Assembly: GCF_000247695.1 (NCBI RefSeq)
Contig: NW_004624881.1
Location: 465,048 to 529,047 of the forward strand
Source of the DNA: Heterocephalus glaber
Lineage: Eukaryota; Chordata; Mammalia; Rodentia; Bathyergidae
Direction of reading: 5' to 3'
DNA: 64,000 bases
This document shows, piece after piece, positions 46,856 to 59,800 of this stretch. The translations under genes were made by a program, and so were the position numbers. The notes under the pieces were generated by a model. It saw nothing but the letters and a program-made list of their open reading frames with translations, searched no databases and was not told where the DNA came from. Each line of letters opens with the position of its first letter. Positions within the stretch are counted from its first letter, which is position 1.

Positions 46856-48449
46856 CTTTTATGACATGAAGACACAGAGAAACAAATGTTGGGGTGACGT
46901 TCTGCAAATCGGGAAGAGAACCCTGACTGTAAATCAAACCCTAATGTAACCTTTATCTAGCATTTTTCAAGCTCCATATCTGTGAGAAAATAAATATTTG
47001 CTTTTACACCACACAGTATGTAATGCTTTTTTGTAGCAGCAGCAGCTAACGTTATGTTCATTACATTTTGTCTCTCTTCCTTATTCATCCTCCCTTATTT
47101 TCATCTCATTTAATAACCATCTTTCTCTAGACAATATAAAGTATGAATACACAGTAAATATTTTTACATGTTTCACACTAAGAAAAATATTTTTATTTCA
47201 CAAAGAGAAAAAAATATATATGAAATGGTTTCAAAACATAAATATGAGCTTGGAAAAATTGTTCAAAGGCTAAAAATATAAGAGCATTACAAGGTTTTAG
47301 GTAATGTCATAAATCATTTTTTATATTGTAAAGAAAAGAACAAGGGAAAATAAGAATCATTGCTTAATACAATGCATCTTATTCAGAAAAGTGAGTTTCA
47401 CAACAGCATTTGAGGTCCACATTGTGAATCCACTAGGAGGAGGATTTTGCATTATAATACATATTTAATTCTTTAGATTCCCAGAGTTATTACAGCACAG
47501 TACTTAGAAGTACTTGCAGATGATTGCAGTCTTGGAAAATACTTGCAGATCAGAAAAAGTCTCAACAGATCATAGTGGTGAATGCTAGGAAAAGTTTCAA
47601 AAGAAAAGAAAGCAAATCCCAGGATTGCATATTCATTAAATTTGGTGATCACCTCTGGGGAAATCTAGAAGAGAGTGCTAATCAAATAGCAAGCATTTGG
47701 AAAAAGTGTGACCAGTGGCAGAGTGTAGGGGTTAATTTGATGCACACATGAAAAGTGGCCCTGTGTGGAGAGTGGAGTGGGTGCTGTTGGGGTAGCATGG
47801 ATGTGGTGGATGTCTAGTCTAGGGCTACAGAACAATGTTTATCTCCAAAGTTGGCATCTCTGATCCCAGGCTCTGCAGACACAGGATCCAGACACCTTAG
47901 GGCCAGGGATGAAAATATCTCTGTCCTCAGCCTTCTGCAAGAGGGACGCAGAGGCTAGGCCTGCAGGTGTCTTGAGGACCGCTCAGGGCAGGAGGAGCTC
48001 CCTGACACATCTGACTCTGCTGTTACCTTAAGCCCTGTGAGTCAGAGCCCTGCTCAGCTCTACATGCACATTAATCACTTGGGGAGGATCTGTGGAAAAG
48101 CTCGCAACACAAGATTTTCCAGCCCTAAATTTCCCTACTTTGTCTCATCTTCCTTCAAGACAGAGGATACCAAGATAACATAAAAACAGTATGCCACAAC
48201 TCTATCAGGCACTGGAAAATTGGTTTAAACATTAATTTTCATTAAATTGCTCATCTCTATTATCATGTAAGATATGGAGTATGAGAAGTTTTATGTTCTT
48301 TTACCTTGTTTTATCTGTCTTTATGTGACATTTAGTGTTATTCTTGACTCTTGCTACAGATTCCATATGTCCCCTGTAGAGTCAATTTTCTGTTTCTTCT
48401 CTTTTTTTCCTTCTGCCTTTTTCCATTGCCACTAGAGTCTCCAAATGCA
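46852..48449. other. AT-rich unassigned sequence
   Basis: 46950-47520 is very AT-rich with no ORF. 47760-48110 is GC-richer; the phrase ctacatgcacattaatcac at about 48060 is reminiscent of a MER5-like hAT DNA transposon but too short to call. No gene. Confidence 0.35.
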
Positions 48450-48530
48450 TACATATATATCTATATATCTATATCTATATATATATATCTATATCTATAT
48501 CTATATCTATATCTATATCTATAGATATAT
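48450..48530. repeat. (CTATAT)n hexanucleotide microsatellite
   Basis: Starts with tatatatctatatatctata and becomes a regular ctatat array; six to seven clean units at the right end. Confidence 0.9.
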
Positions 48531-48699
48531 CACCAGAACCAATAATTTAATGCTCCTGAATACTACTCTGTTGGTGGGGGGTGATTGAGGCCATTATTGG
48601 GCTCAAAAACACCATTTCCACAAAGCTTTTGTTTTTGACTCTATGGTTTTTCTTCCCAATATTTATAACAACTCAGCTTCATTAGGTAATTGATGAAAT

Positions 48700-49437
48700 C
48701 TACCACCCTTCATGGAATTTTCTGGAAGAGAAAGAAGTTTTAACACACTCTAGCCAAACCTCCACCTCTCACATATTTTTTGTTCTTTTGGTGCTCTGTG
48801 TTGAACCCAGAGCCTCCCCCACACTAACTTCATATCTGCCATTGGAGCTACATCCTGATTCCCACCAGCTCATTTTACCTGAGATAGGAGGAGCAGCTGT
48901 GGAGGGTGAGGATCTGGTGGTGCAAATATCGAGATCTGGGTCAGAAGAACAAAGACTCTTCAGAGGGTCTGGGATTTATTGTAGAGGGGGACTGATGAGA
49001 ATCCATGGGGAGTTTGGGGGTGGTGTGGAAGGGGTGGAGAATGCTGCCTGGTGGACCCTCTTATGGTTTATTCCCTTTGGCCCTCTGATACCTGAGCTGC
49101 TGCATGTAGATAATCACTGCAAGGTTAAATTTGTACAGATGAACATTCTTCAGGGAATCAGGAAAATTGTTCTCCTAATTTATTTGTCTTTAGGATCAGG
49201 TTTGCCCTGACAAATTTGCCTTAGTGAGATGAACACAAGATCCTCAAACAATAAAGTTTCCATACAAAAGAATTCACAATAGAATCTGTGGCTTTTATCA
49301 GAATTTGTGCACAAATTGGCAGACATCCCAAACACAGGAGATTTTTTTTTGTTTAAAATGTTCACAGTTAATCACATGTGAAGCAGGATGCTTTAAATAG
49401 AAACAGAGTAAGATTCATCACAACGTTTGTCTTGAAG
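48700..49437. repeat. Low-copy block Q3 (partial third copy)
   Basis: Aligns with the left third of Q1/Q2: tctggaagagaaagaag, cagatgaacattcttcaggg, ctcaaacaataaagtttcc and the cacagttaatcacatgtgaa phrase that corresponds to 31680. It carries its own ID SINE and ends where an L1 fragment begins at about 49438. A frame at 48788-49210 starts in the SINE and is not a gene. Confidence 0.6.
48774..48863 (-). mobile_element. ID-family SINE, antisense, diverged
   Basis: Plus strand: ttttggtgctctgtgttgaac, then ggagctacatcctgattccc. Recognisable antisense ID core, more decayed than those at 29045 and 36277. Confidence 0.6.
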
Positions 49438-49612
49438 TTAAACTACAAAGCAGCAGTGATAAAACTAGCACAGTAATGGCACAAAAACTGATGTGTGGAT
49501 CAGTGGAACAGAACAGTGTAGAGAAACATACCCAGACAGATTCAGCTATTTGATTTTAGACAAAGGGACCAAAACACACATAGAGGAAAAATAGACTATT
49601 AACAAATGCTAG
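49438..49612 (+). repeat. L1 fragment, sense, late ORF2
   Basis: Reads KLYYKAAVIKTS at its start and continues to a DKGTKTH-like position with stops. It encodes the ORF2 stretch that follows directly on the end of the adjacent antisense fragment (49615 onward), but in opposite orientation. Confidence 0.7.
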
Positions 49613-49614
49613 TT

Positions 49615-51389
49615 TGAAAACGTCTTTGCACTTGTTGCTCAAAATCACTTTTGTTATTCTGGGTATTTTCTGACTCCATATGAATCTTAGAATCATGCTT
49701 TCTAGTTCTCTGAGTAATGCTATCGGTATGTTGATTTGGATTGCACTAAATCTGTACATCACTTTTGAGAGTGTGGCCATTTTGACAATATTGGTTCTGC
49801 CTACTCAGAAGGAAAAGATGGCTTTCCATTGTATGGTATCCTCTTCAATCTCCTTTTTCAGAGGAAAGTAGTTTTCATTCTTTCACTTCCTTGAGTAGGT
49901 TAATACTGAATTATTAATTTTTCTTGATGCTATTGTGCATCTATTGTTATGATCCTGTGGTTTTGTCCCTGCTTCTGTTTATTTGGTGTATTACATTTAT
50001 TGATTTGCTAATGTTGAACCACCCTTGCAATCTTGGGATGAAGCTTACATGGTCATGATGTATAATCCTTTTCCTGATGTTTTGCATTCTATTTGTCCAC
50101 ATATTATTGAGGATTTTGGCCTCTGTATTCACTTAGGAGTTTGGCTGTAGTTCTCATTTTGAATTGGGTCTTTGTCTGGCTTTGGGATCAGCAGGATGGT
50201 GGTTTCCATAAATTAGCTTGGGAGCACTCAATGCCATTTAATTTCATAGAACAATATTGGTGATGTAACATTCTTAATGGTTTTCTAGAATTTAGTAATG
50301 AATCTATCAGGTCCTAACCTTTTTAAATTGGCAGATTTCTTTATTATTATTACAGCCTCAGTTGGATTGCTTGTTGTTGGGTTTTACAAAATTTTTATGT
50401 CTTCTTGGTTTAGTTTTGGTAGTTCATAGCATCTAGAAATATGTCCAGTTTTTCAAGATTTTCCAACTTGTTAGAATATAATTTTTATACTTATTAAATA
50501 TTTGGATTTAAATGGCGTCCATTTTGATTTTGTCTTTTTTCATTTCTAATTGCAGTGTTGTGCGTTTTTGTTTTTTTTTTTTCTCTTTCTTCTGGTAAGT
50601 TTGGCTGGTGGTTTATCAATTTTGTTTTTTATTTGAAAGAATCAGCTCTTCAATTTGATGATTCTTTGTGTTTTCTTTAACCTCAAGATCATTAATTTCT
50701 TCTCTGATCTTTATAATTTCCTTCCTTAGTTTTAGTTTGGGCTTGGCTTTTTTTCTTCTTTTGAGTTTCTTAAAGTTCCTTATTGGGTTATTTGGGCTTG
50801 CTCTGTTTTTCTAATGCAACACTGAATGCAGTAAGCTTCACTCTTACAATTGCTTTCACTATGTCCCACCATTTCTGGTGTGTTGTACTGGCACTGTTGT
50901 TTCCCTCCTACAATTGTTTAATTTCTTTAAATTTCTTCTGTGACACATTGGATATTCAGGAGTGTGTTATTAATTTTGAGGTGTTTCTAAATGTTCTGTG
51001 GTGTCTTCTGTGATTAGTTTGTACTTTCACTGCACAATGGTCTGATAGAAAGCATGGGGTGATTTTGATTCTTTTATATTTATTTAAGCAGATTTTGTGG
51101 GGTAGTAGGTGGTCTTTTTTGGAGAAAGTTCCAAGTGCTGTAGAGAAGAATGTGTGCTCTCTTTTACAGGGGTAGACACTCTATAGATACATATTTATCC
51201 ATATGTTCAAGTATGTGGTTTGGATCTTGTATTTCTTCACTGAATTTTGTTTAGTTGAAATACCCGCTTGTGAAATTTGAGTATTGATGTCATCCACTGT
51301 GATTGTGTTAGTGTTTATTTGATCTTTTATTTCTACCAGTATTTGTTTTATGAAGACAGATACTGCAGTATTTGATATATATAGATATA
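49615..51389 (-). repeat. Old L1 ORF2, antisense, left part of the nest's host
   Basis: From the ORF2 region ending [10 protein letters not shown] (minus frame at 49556-49780, with [12 protein letters not shown]) up to the endonuclease domain near 51300. Frequent stops. L1-F interrupts it at about 51390 and it resumes at about 56560. Confidence 0.75.
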
Positions 51390-51849
51390 TACATATAAAT
51401 TAAGTTTATCAGTACATTTTATGTACACAATATGATGACATTCATCATTGGGCATCTATACCTTTACATGATGTATCTTGGTTCTTATTATTTCCCCATT
51501 CCCCTGCCCTCCTTTCAACCCCTCCACCCCTCCCTATTTACAAAGACTTTGTTTCTGTTTCTTACTCTTCTCCTATTTGTTCCATTCCCTTCTTTCCTTT
51601 CCCCTGCCCCTCACCCTTCCCCTTTAGAACTTTTGTTCCTGTTTCAAATTATCTATTATACATTTTGATCCTTATTTACACTTTGTTTCTCACGCTAGAG
51701 AAACTATTCAATATTTACACATGTGTGTCCTATTTATTTCACTTGAGTATGGCCTCAACGTGCATCCACTTAGCTATAAATGTCTCTACTTTCTCATTCT
51801 TTATGACTGAGTAGTACTCCATTTTATAAAAAATACCCCACATCTTCTT

Positions 51850-54800
51850 TAGCCAGTCTCCAGTTGATGGGAAATTAGCTATTTCCAGATTTTACCTATT
51901 ACAAACTGTTCTGCTATGAACGTGGGTGTTCATATATTGCTGTGGTATGATTCCTTTAATCATTTTGGGAAGATACCCAGAAGGGGAATAGCTGGGTCAA
52001 ATGGGACTTCTAATCCTAGTTGTTTGAGGTATCTCCACATTGATTTACATACTGGTTGTACTAGTCTGCATTTCCACCATGACTGGATAATGGTTCTTTC
52101 TTCCCCAAAACCCTGCTAGCATTTATTACTGGTTGATTTCTTGATAACAACCATTCTTTCTGGAGTAATGTGGAATCTCAGTGTTGTTTTCATCTGTATC
52201 TTTCAAATGACCAGTGATGTTGACCATATTTTCATATGTTTATTTGCTGCTTGTACTTCTTTGTCTAAGAAATGTCTGTTCATCTCAGATGCCCAATTTT
52301 GGGTCTTTAAATTTGGGTAGTCTGATGTTTTAAAGTTATTTTTATATTCTAGATAGTAGTTCTTTGTCTGAGGATCAGCTGGTAAAATGTTTTCCCACAT
52401 TGTAGGCTGCCTGTTACCTCTGTTGGTGGTTTCTCTTGAAGTGCAGAAATTTTTTAATAATATGAGATCCCAGGTGTTGATTCTCTGTGCTAGTTCATGT
52501 GCTACTGAGGCTTTGTTCATGAGGTTTTTTTCCTATACCAATGTCTGGAAGAGTTCCACTTAACCGATCTTCCAGCAAGTTTAGTGTTTCTGTTTTAATA
52601 TTTATATCTTTGATCCATTTTGATTTAAGTTTAGTGCATGGTTAAAGATATGGATCTAGTTTTCATCTTTGGCAGGTTGAAATTCAGCTTTTCCCAGCAC
52701 CAGTAATTAAAGAGGCTATCTTTCCTCCAGTGAGCTTGATTGGCACCTTTGTCAAAATGAGGTGGCTGAGTATGTCTGGAGCTGTTTCTGCATCTTCTAA
52801 TCTATTCTACTGATCCTCAGATCTGTTTCTTTGCCAGTACTAAACTGTTTTTTTTTTTATCACAGTGGCTTAGTAGTATAGTTTCATGTTGGGAATTCTG
52901 ATATCCCTGCATTGGCTTTGTTTTCAGAATCACTTTTTCTATTCTAGGTCTCTTCTTGTTCCAAATGAATTTTTGGATTATTTTCTCAAGGTCTGTGAAG
53001 TATGTTGTTGGAATTTCAATCAGGATTGCATTGAATCTATACAGAAGTTTTAGAAGTTTGGCCATTTTCACTATATTGGTTTTTCCTACCCATGGACAAG
53101 GGATATTTTTCCAATTTCTTATATCCTTTTCAATCTCTTTTTTCAGAGTCCTGTAGTTTTCAAGGTAGAGGTCTTTTACTTCCTTCATTAGATTGATTCC
53201 TAGATATTTCAGTTTTTGGATGCTATTGTGAAAGGAATTGTTTCCCAAATTTCTCTCTCAGTGATTCTGCTATTTGTGTACAAGAAGGCTATTGATTGTT
53301 GAGTATTGACCTTTAATCAAACTATTCTACTGAATCTGTCAATTAAATCTAAAAGACTTTTAGAAGAGTTTTTTGGGTCTTCTATGTAGAGTATCATGTC
53401 ATCAGCAAATAATGACAGTTTCAATTCTTCCTTTCCTATCTTTATTCCTTTTCTTTCTTTCTCTTGTCCAATTGCTTTGGGTATTGTTTTCAAAACTATA
53501 TTGAACAGGAGTGGTGATAGTGGACATCCTTGTCTTGGTCCTGATTTTAGCTTCAAAGATTTCAGTTTTGACCATTTAGTATGATGTTGGCTGTTGGTTT
53601 TTCATAGATAGCCATAATCAGATTGAGATAAAGATGATTTATTCCAATTTTCTGTAGGGATTTTATCATTAATGAGTTTTGAATTTTGTCCAATGGTTTT
53701 TCTGCATGTCTTGAGATGATCATATGATTTTTGTCCTCCACTCTGTTAATATAATGTATTACATTTATTGATTTATGTATGTTGAACCATCCTTGCATCG
53801 CTGGCATGAATTCCACTTGGTCACGGTGCATGATCTTCTTGATGATCCTCTGTATTCTGTTTGCCAGTATCTTATTGAGGATTTTTGCATCTATGTTCAT
53901 TAAGGAGATTGGCCTATAGTTCTCTTTTTTGGTTGAGTCTTTCTCTGTTTTCAGAATAAAAGCGATGCTTGCTTCCAAGAATAAATTTGGGAGTATTACT
54001 GCCTTTTCAATTTCATTAATGAGTTGGAGAAGTAGTGGCATTAGCTCTTTCCTAGATTTCTTGTAGAATTCAGCAGTGAAGCCATCGAGATCTTGTCTTT
54101 TCTTTGTTGATACATTTTAAATTATGTTTTAAATTTCACTGATTAAAATTGGGGTGTTTAGAATTTTCATACCTTCATTCAACTTTGGTAATTCATCTGT
54201 ATCTTGGAATCTGTCCATTTAACTGTTTTCCATTTTATTGGAGTACAGGTTCTTGAAGTAGGTATTGATGATCTTTTTGATTTCTGCTGCATCTGTTGTG
54301 ATTTCACATTCTTCATTCCTAATTGCATGGATTTGAGCCTTTTTTTTTCCTTTTTTTGATAATGGTGGCTAAAGGTTTTTTGATATTATTTGTTTTCAAA
54401 GAACCAACCCTTTTATTCACTGATATTTTTGATATCATTCTCTTAGTCTCCACTACATGAATTTCTGCTCTGATCTTTATAATTTCCTTCCTTATATGAT
54501 CTTTGAGTTTGTCTTTTTCCTTCTTTTTTCTAGGAGTTTGAGGTTCATCATTAGGTTGTTTATTTGAGCTTGCTCTGTTTTCCTAGAATGGGCATTCACT
54601 GCTATGAATTTCCCTCATAGAACTGCTTTCATTGTTTCCCATAGATTCCTGTACGTTGTAATGGGATTGTCATTTAATTGTAGAAACTGTCTAATTTCTT
54701 CTTTAATTTCCTCTGTGACCCATTGGTTGTTCAGGAGAGTGCTATTCAGTTTTCATGTGTTTGTGAAGTTCTTGTGGTTTTTTATGCTATTGATCTCCAC

Positions 54801-55475
54801 TTTAATTGCACTATGGTCTGATAATATACAGGGGAAAACTTCAATTCCTTTGCATTCACTTAAACATGTTCTATGATCTAGCATGTGGCCTATTTTGGAA
54901 AGAGACCCATGTGCAGCTGTAAAGAATGTGCTTTCTGATTTTGTAGGATGGAATACTCTGTAGATATCTATTAAATCCATTTGTTCAAGAGTTTGGTTCA
55001 GTTCTATTATTTTGTTGTTGATTTTTTGTCTGGATGATGTGTCTATTTGTGAAAGTTGGGTATTGATGTTCCCCACTACTATTGTATTAGTGATTATTTG
55101 GTTTTTCATGTCTGTCAGTATTTCTTTTATATAGTTAGTTGCACTAGTATTTGGTGCATATATATTTATGATTGTCATCTCTTCATCTTGGATTGTTCCC
55201 TTTATAAGGATGTAGTGACTTTCCTTGTCTCCTTAATTAGTTTTGTTTTGAAATCTGCTTTGTCTGCAAATAAGATACTTACTCCTACTTTTTTCTGGGT
55301 TCCTGTCACAGGGAGAATTTTTTTCCATCCTTTTACTGTCAGTTTATGAATTTCTTTTAGAATTAAGAGTTTTTCTTGTATACAGCATAGTGTTGGATTT
55401 TGCTTCTTAATACATTCTATTTCTTTTTATTGGTGAATTGAGGCCATTAACATTGATGGCTATACCTGATACCTA
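51850..55475 (-). pseudogene. L1-F ORF2 remnant
   Basis: Among the ORF2 copies here this keeps the clearest catalytic core: 53317-53556 holds [17 protein letters not shown] and [14 protein letters not shown], the RT palm with FADD intact. 53562-54041 carries [20 protein letters not shown], and 52817-53248 the thumb with YRFNAILIEIP. Endonuclease pieces lie at 54753-55178 (TIINIYAPNT). ORF2p performs nicking and target-primed reverse transcription. Stops and frameshifts between these pieces make it non-functional. Confidence 0.85.
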
Positions 55476-56156
55476 TTGGCTTGTCTTTGTCATGATATTT
55501 TCCTGTTGTTGGCTATTTTATTTTTTAATTTTCCCCCCTTTTCCTTTACCTTTTGGCCTTGCCTGATGTCTTTACTCTGTTGGGCCTCATGGAATTGTGA
55601 TCCTCATTGTCTTTTTCTAGGATACTGTTTGGAATTGTTGGAGTGCTGGTTTGCTATTCATGAAGTTTCTCTGGTATTCTTTGTTGTTGAAGTATCTTAT
55701 TTCTCCATTGATTTTGAAAGATAGTTTTGCAGGATGCATCAATCTAGGTTGGAGGTTATTTTCTTTTAGGGCATGAAATACTTCACTCCAGTCTCTCCTT
55801 GACTGGAGGGTTTACATTGAAAAGTCTGCTGTGATTCTGATAGGTTTTCCTTAGTATGTGATTTGTCTCTTTTCTCTAACTGCTAATAGTATTTTGTTCT
55901 TATGTTGGGTTTCTGGGATCTTAACTATTACATGTCTAGGTGTTGATTTTTTAAAAATCATGGCTTGTTAGAGGCCTATATGCCTCACTTATCTGTATGT
56001 GAAATTCTTTTCCTTTGCTTAGGAAGTTTTCTGCCATTACTTCTGTCAACAGTTCTTTATGTCATTTGTACTTTCTCGAGCTTTTTCCTGGAGTCCTGTC
56101 AGTTTTACGTTATTCTTCTTTGCATCATCTAGGAGTTGCTACATCAGTTTCTCATT

Positions 56157-56164
56157 GTCCCTTA
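56157..56164. repeat. Target-site duplication, left (L1-G)
   Basis: gtccctta, matching 56355-56362. Confidence 0.6.
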
Positions 56165-56354
56165 CTTTTTTTGGTTAAATTCTTTTACTGGTACATTTTA
56201 GGTATACAATACATTTACATTTATCACTGGGTGCCTGTACCTGTACATGATGTATCTTGGTTCTTATTTTTTCCCCATTATCTGTGCACTCTTCACCAAC
56301 TCCACCCTTCCCCATTTATGTAGGCTTTTGAGAAAAGGAAAAAATGGAGACAAG
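56165..56354 (-). mobile_element. L1-G: short 5'-truncated L1 3' end, nested in L1-F
   Basis: Starts with a T run, then tactggtacattttaggtat and ctgtacatgatgtatcttgg, the 3' UTR of the younger L1 family. About 190 bp long. The L1-F ORF1 text on each side joins when it is removed, as alignment with L1-B 14045-14110 shows. Flanked by an 8-bp gtccctta duplication. Confidence 0.8.
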
Positions 56355-56559
56355 GTCCCTTAGTATTTTTAAGAAATCTTTCTTTTCATGGTCACTAACC
56401 ACAATCCTATCTTCTATATCTGATAGTCTGTCATCTCCCAGGCTCATAGGCTCATTTTCCTGTGAAACCTTTCAGATTCCTATATATGTTCAGCCCATGC
56501 AGTGTGGTGAAGGAGCAGTGGGCTTCCAAGAGACAGTGTCTCCAATCAAAGGTGTTGGG

Positions 56560-56835
56560 GTGGTGGTGGGGCATATATATTTGAAAGTGTTATTTGTTCT
56601 TGTTGGATCATCCCTTTAATGAGCATATAGTGACCTTTTCTCTTCTTATCTGTTTTAGTTTGCAGGTTACATTGAGAGTAAAATTATTAACCCCCTCCTT
56701 TGCAGGGTTCTGGTTCATGAAATAATTTTCAATTCTTTGATTTTTAGTCTTCAGATATTTTTTGATAAGTTGAGTTTCTTGAATGCAGCAGAGTGTTGTT
56801 GGCATTGTCTGGTGGCATCACAATTTCTAGCAGAG
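56560..56835 (-). repeat. Old L1 ORF2, antisense, right part of the nest's host
   Basis: Endonuclease-domain text (gagcatatagtgacctttt near 56621, then gagtttcttgaatgcagcag near 56770) continuing the fragment that stopped at 51389. Confidence 0.65.
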
Positions 56836-59800
56836 CAAGTATTAGTGTGTATTTCTGAAAGGAGGCAGTGAAAGGGGAATATTCCAATGTACTTAGCAAA
56901 GGTCAGCAGGACAGTACCTCTTTTGAAGGTCAAGATCAGAATACTTTTCTGAAAAGTGGAGTCAGCTCTTGGGCTGACAAATTCTGAGAATTTTACAGGC
57001 TCCAAACAGAAGAGGAGACCTGAGTAACCACTGACATGGCAAGTAAAAAAAAAAATAACAAATGTGTTTTTCTACACTGTGATATATGTTACAAAACTCT
57101 GTCTAGAAATGCTGTTTGTTTAGCTCATGTAGTATGTAGTTCACTACAGTTTGCAGCTTTCACTTTGAGCTCCTGTTGCTTGCATTGACCGGTGCACAGA
57201 GGCACTTTCTGGTCTCAGGAAGAAGTAGGTTTGGCTACATATAGCGAGCTCTGTTTGTCTGATATGGATAAATCTTGTTACCCTATGTCACTCCGAGGGA
57301 TATAATGTGACAATAAAATGCTTTAGTCAGAGACTAGAAGATGTGTCATGGCTGGTACTCCTCCAACTATGTAGATGCAATGATAATGGAGTAGCCATAG
57401 CAGTGGCTACAACCACCAAGCCCACTGTGAGGAAAGTTACTATGATGTCCCACAGCAAATCTTTGAAAGTACAGACTCCTCCATAGGGTTAGGCTTTCCT
57501 AAGGGCAGAAGGACAATAGTAGATGACTAAGGGGCAACTGCTGCAGTACTAAGCTCTTGTGTTAGAAGGTACACATAGATCAAGAGTACTTTTGTTCTGG
57601 GTTTAAAATTCTGTCTGATGGTAAATTTGGCTCAGTTTTGATGAAAAAATTATAGGAAAGTTGAAACATTTTTATTTTGTTGGCATAAACACTATTTTGT
57701 CCAGGATCACAGTATTGTTGGGAGCATTTCAGAGTGTAGATTTACAGAGGGAAAATAATGAGATGTAAAGAAAGATGGTTATGAAGAAAGAATATTTTTC
57801 AATAAGAATTTTAAATGGTGAGATTTTGTCATAGTTTAAATTGTGCATGTTTTGCCAGGCTTTAAGTTTCTGAAAGGAACTTGGAATGTGCAGTGATTTT
57901 GGCTATGACTTGCACTCAAAAGAGCAGCATAGAGTGCATCCCGGAAGGTTATTAGCTGTAGCAGGGGTCAGGCTGTGGAGCAGTGGACCCAATCATCTTG
58001 AGAGACTAGAGGGGCCCAGGCAGCAGTATTCCAAGTCCCTTTGGGGTGTTCTTAGAACCCAGATATTTCAATCTACTTCTAAGGAAGGCCTGTGTCAGAT
58101 AAATCTATGATTCCTCTCCACTCACATAGGTCATTTGTCTCCTTACAATGGTCGTTTGGTCTGCCTATTTTCTATTCTGGTTTTGGATAGTAAATGCGCA
58201 TTGCTGTAACTTGAAAAGCTCACTAGGTGTTTGTGCTGGGGTGGCTATGGGTGCCAGTGCAGCACTGAGGCAGTGGGTGTTGGAGCTGTGCCTGTGTGCC
58301 TCCTTTGGCATTCAGTCACTGTCTGTTGTTTTGGTTTCCACAAGGCCCTCTGGTAGTCTGACAGTGAGAAGGGGAGCAACAATTTAGTGGGCGGTGGTGG
58401 CTTTGTTTAGGCCCATTGTATGTCCCTCTGTAGGAAGTGCTGAGGTTGGCAGGATGCACATGCAAAGCAGGAGGAGGCTGCAGGCTTCCCCCTTAACTGG
58501 CCAAGGGGCAAGATGGGTTGCAGTTTCATAGAGTTCATTCCTCTGTCTTTAGTTAAGCAATGAAGAGCTTGCTGTCAGACACAGATGTTGTGAGAGTATT
58601 CTGTGGGCAAGAGGAGATCCTTCTCACAGCCACCAGGAAATGCCAACTTCAGTTAGTGTGGTTTTTGCATGGATGGAACTTATTAATCCATTTTGTGTAA
58701 TGCCCTGGTATGATTGTATGCGACTATGAGGTGTAGCTTCACATAATCCAGGATTAGAACTCCTCCCCTCAGATAAGGATATGATTGTTCCTTGCTGCTA
58801 ATGATCAGAATTAAACATGAAAGCTCTTTCCAAATTAAAATTGTTGCTCTCAGTGAGGGGTGGTTCCCGAGAGTGTAGCTGTATATCGCTCTGTATGTGC
58901 AGCTAGTGATCTTCTGCTCACAGCTGTCCACTCCTGAGCTCTGGGTTGTCTCTGAAGGCCATTCCATCTTTGACTTCTAAAGTTTCCTAGGCCTTGAGGA
59001 GGGAGTCATATACTCTGGACTCTTCACTCGCACCCTGTTTATTTGGCGGCAGTTTTGGTGCAGAGTAGGTTTGTAGCCAGAGAATGAATGGCACTGTCAG
59101 ATTAGAAAGAAGTTTGCAGTTAAGGTCCTCACATACTTTGGACTTGCTAATGGGCTGTTTTTGCTATCCAAGGCGGTACCTGGACTGTGTTTCCAAGTGT
59201 GGTGCATCTGTTCTGGGTTCTATTTTTAAGGACAACAGACATAGAAGTGAATGCTGATTGGCTAATTCCAGTACAGGGGTCAATGGATCTTATAGTAGCT
59301 ACTGGTAATTTAGGGGGTTCAGCGGGGCAGTCATGTCCCTGTGATGACCAGATAAGGAATTTGTCCCTGGAGAGAAAATCCCCAATTTTACAGGATGATG
59401 GGTATTTGTGAAGTGAAGTTACTGTTCTAACAGAGTATGGCTACTCTGGAGAAGGTGGTGGTGTAAGATTTCAATGTGTAGGAGGTATTGACAATAGTTG
59501 ATCCTTATGAACAAGACAAGAAGCAGTTTGGAGGCTGCTCTCAGGCCAGAAGCACTGGGAGGAATGCATTCTTGCTGTTACAGAAGCTCAAGTTGTAATG
59601 GCAGTGGAGCGAGGAACCTAAAAATTACACTTTAGTAGTAGTTATAGTAGCTGTATCTTTAACCTCTTGTTAAAGTGTTTTCCATGTTAAGCTGATGACA
59701 GCACAATGCTTCCAATAGGTATCTCGTCCAGTAGGTATCCAGAGCAGGCCCTGTTAACCCACATCTCACTGGGGCAATCAGTGTGAGAGTTTTATTCCTT

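Larger units (their letters stand above)
55560..56480 (-). pseudogene. L1-F ORF1 remnant, interrupted
   Basis: Antisense blocks match L1-B ORF1 in order: the PAKLSF-type C-terminal region near 55700, and the coiled-coil region around 56355-56430 (cttttcatggtcactaacc versus 14098). The 190-bp L1 insertion splits it. No N-terminal start is visible. Confidence 0.65.
51390..56560 (-). repeat. L1-F: LINE-1 nested in an older L1
   Basis: Reverse strand, read right to left: part of ORF1 (ends 56480), ORF2 (55475 to about 51850) and a 3' UTR with its C/T-rich plus-strand appearance (51410-51640). The 3' end has the hallmark tttatcagtacattttatg. The old L1 host is continuous across it. It carries a small nested L1 at 56165-56354. 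The 5' limit is approximate; 56480-56560 is not clearly placed. Confidence 0.85.

Noticed and set aside
48060..48115. MER5-like hAT DNA transposon fragment
   Set aside because: Similarity rests on about 25 bases from memory of the family; too little to annotate.
58148..58387. Frame with a hydrophobic start, possible envelope-like membrane protein
   Set aside because: Only 79 codons, no further retroviral motif that I can support; left as unidentified sequence.
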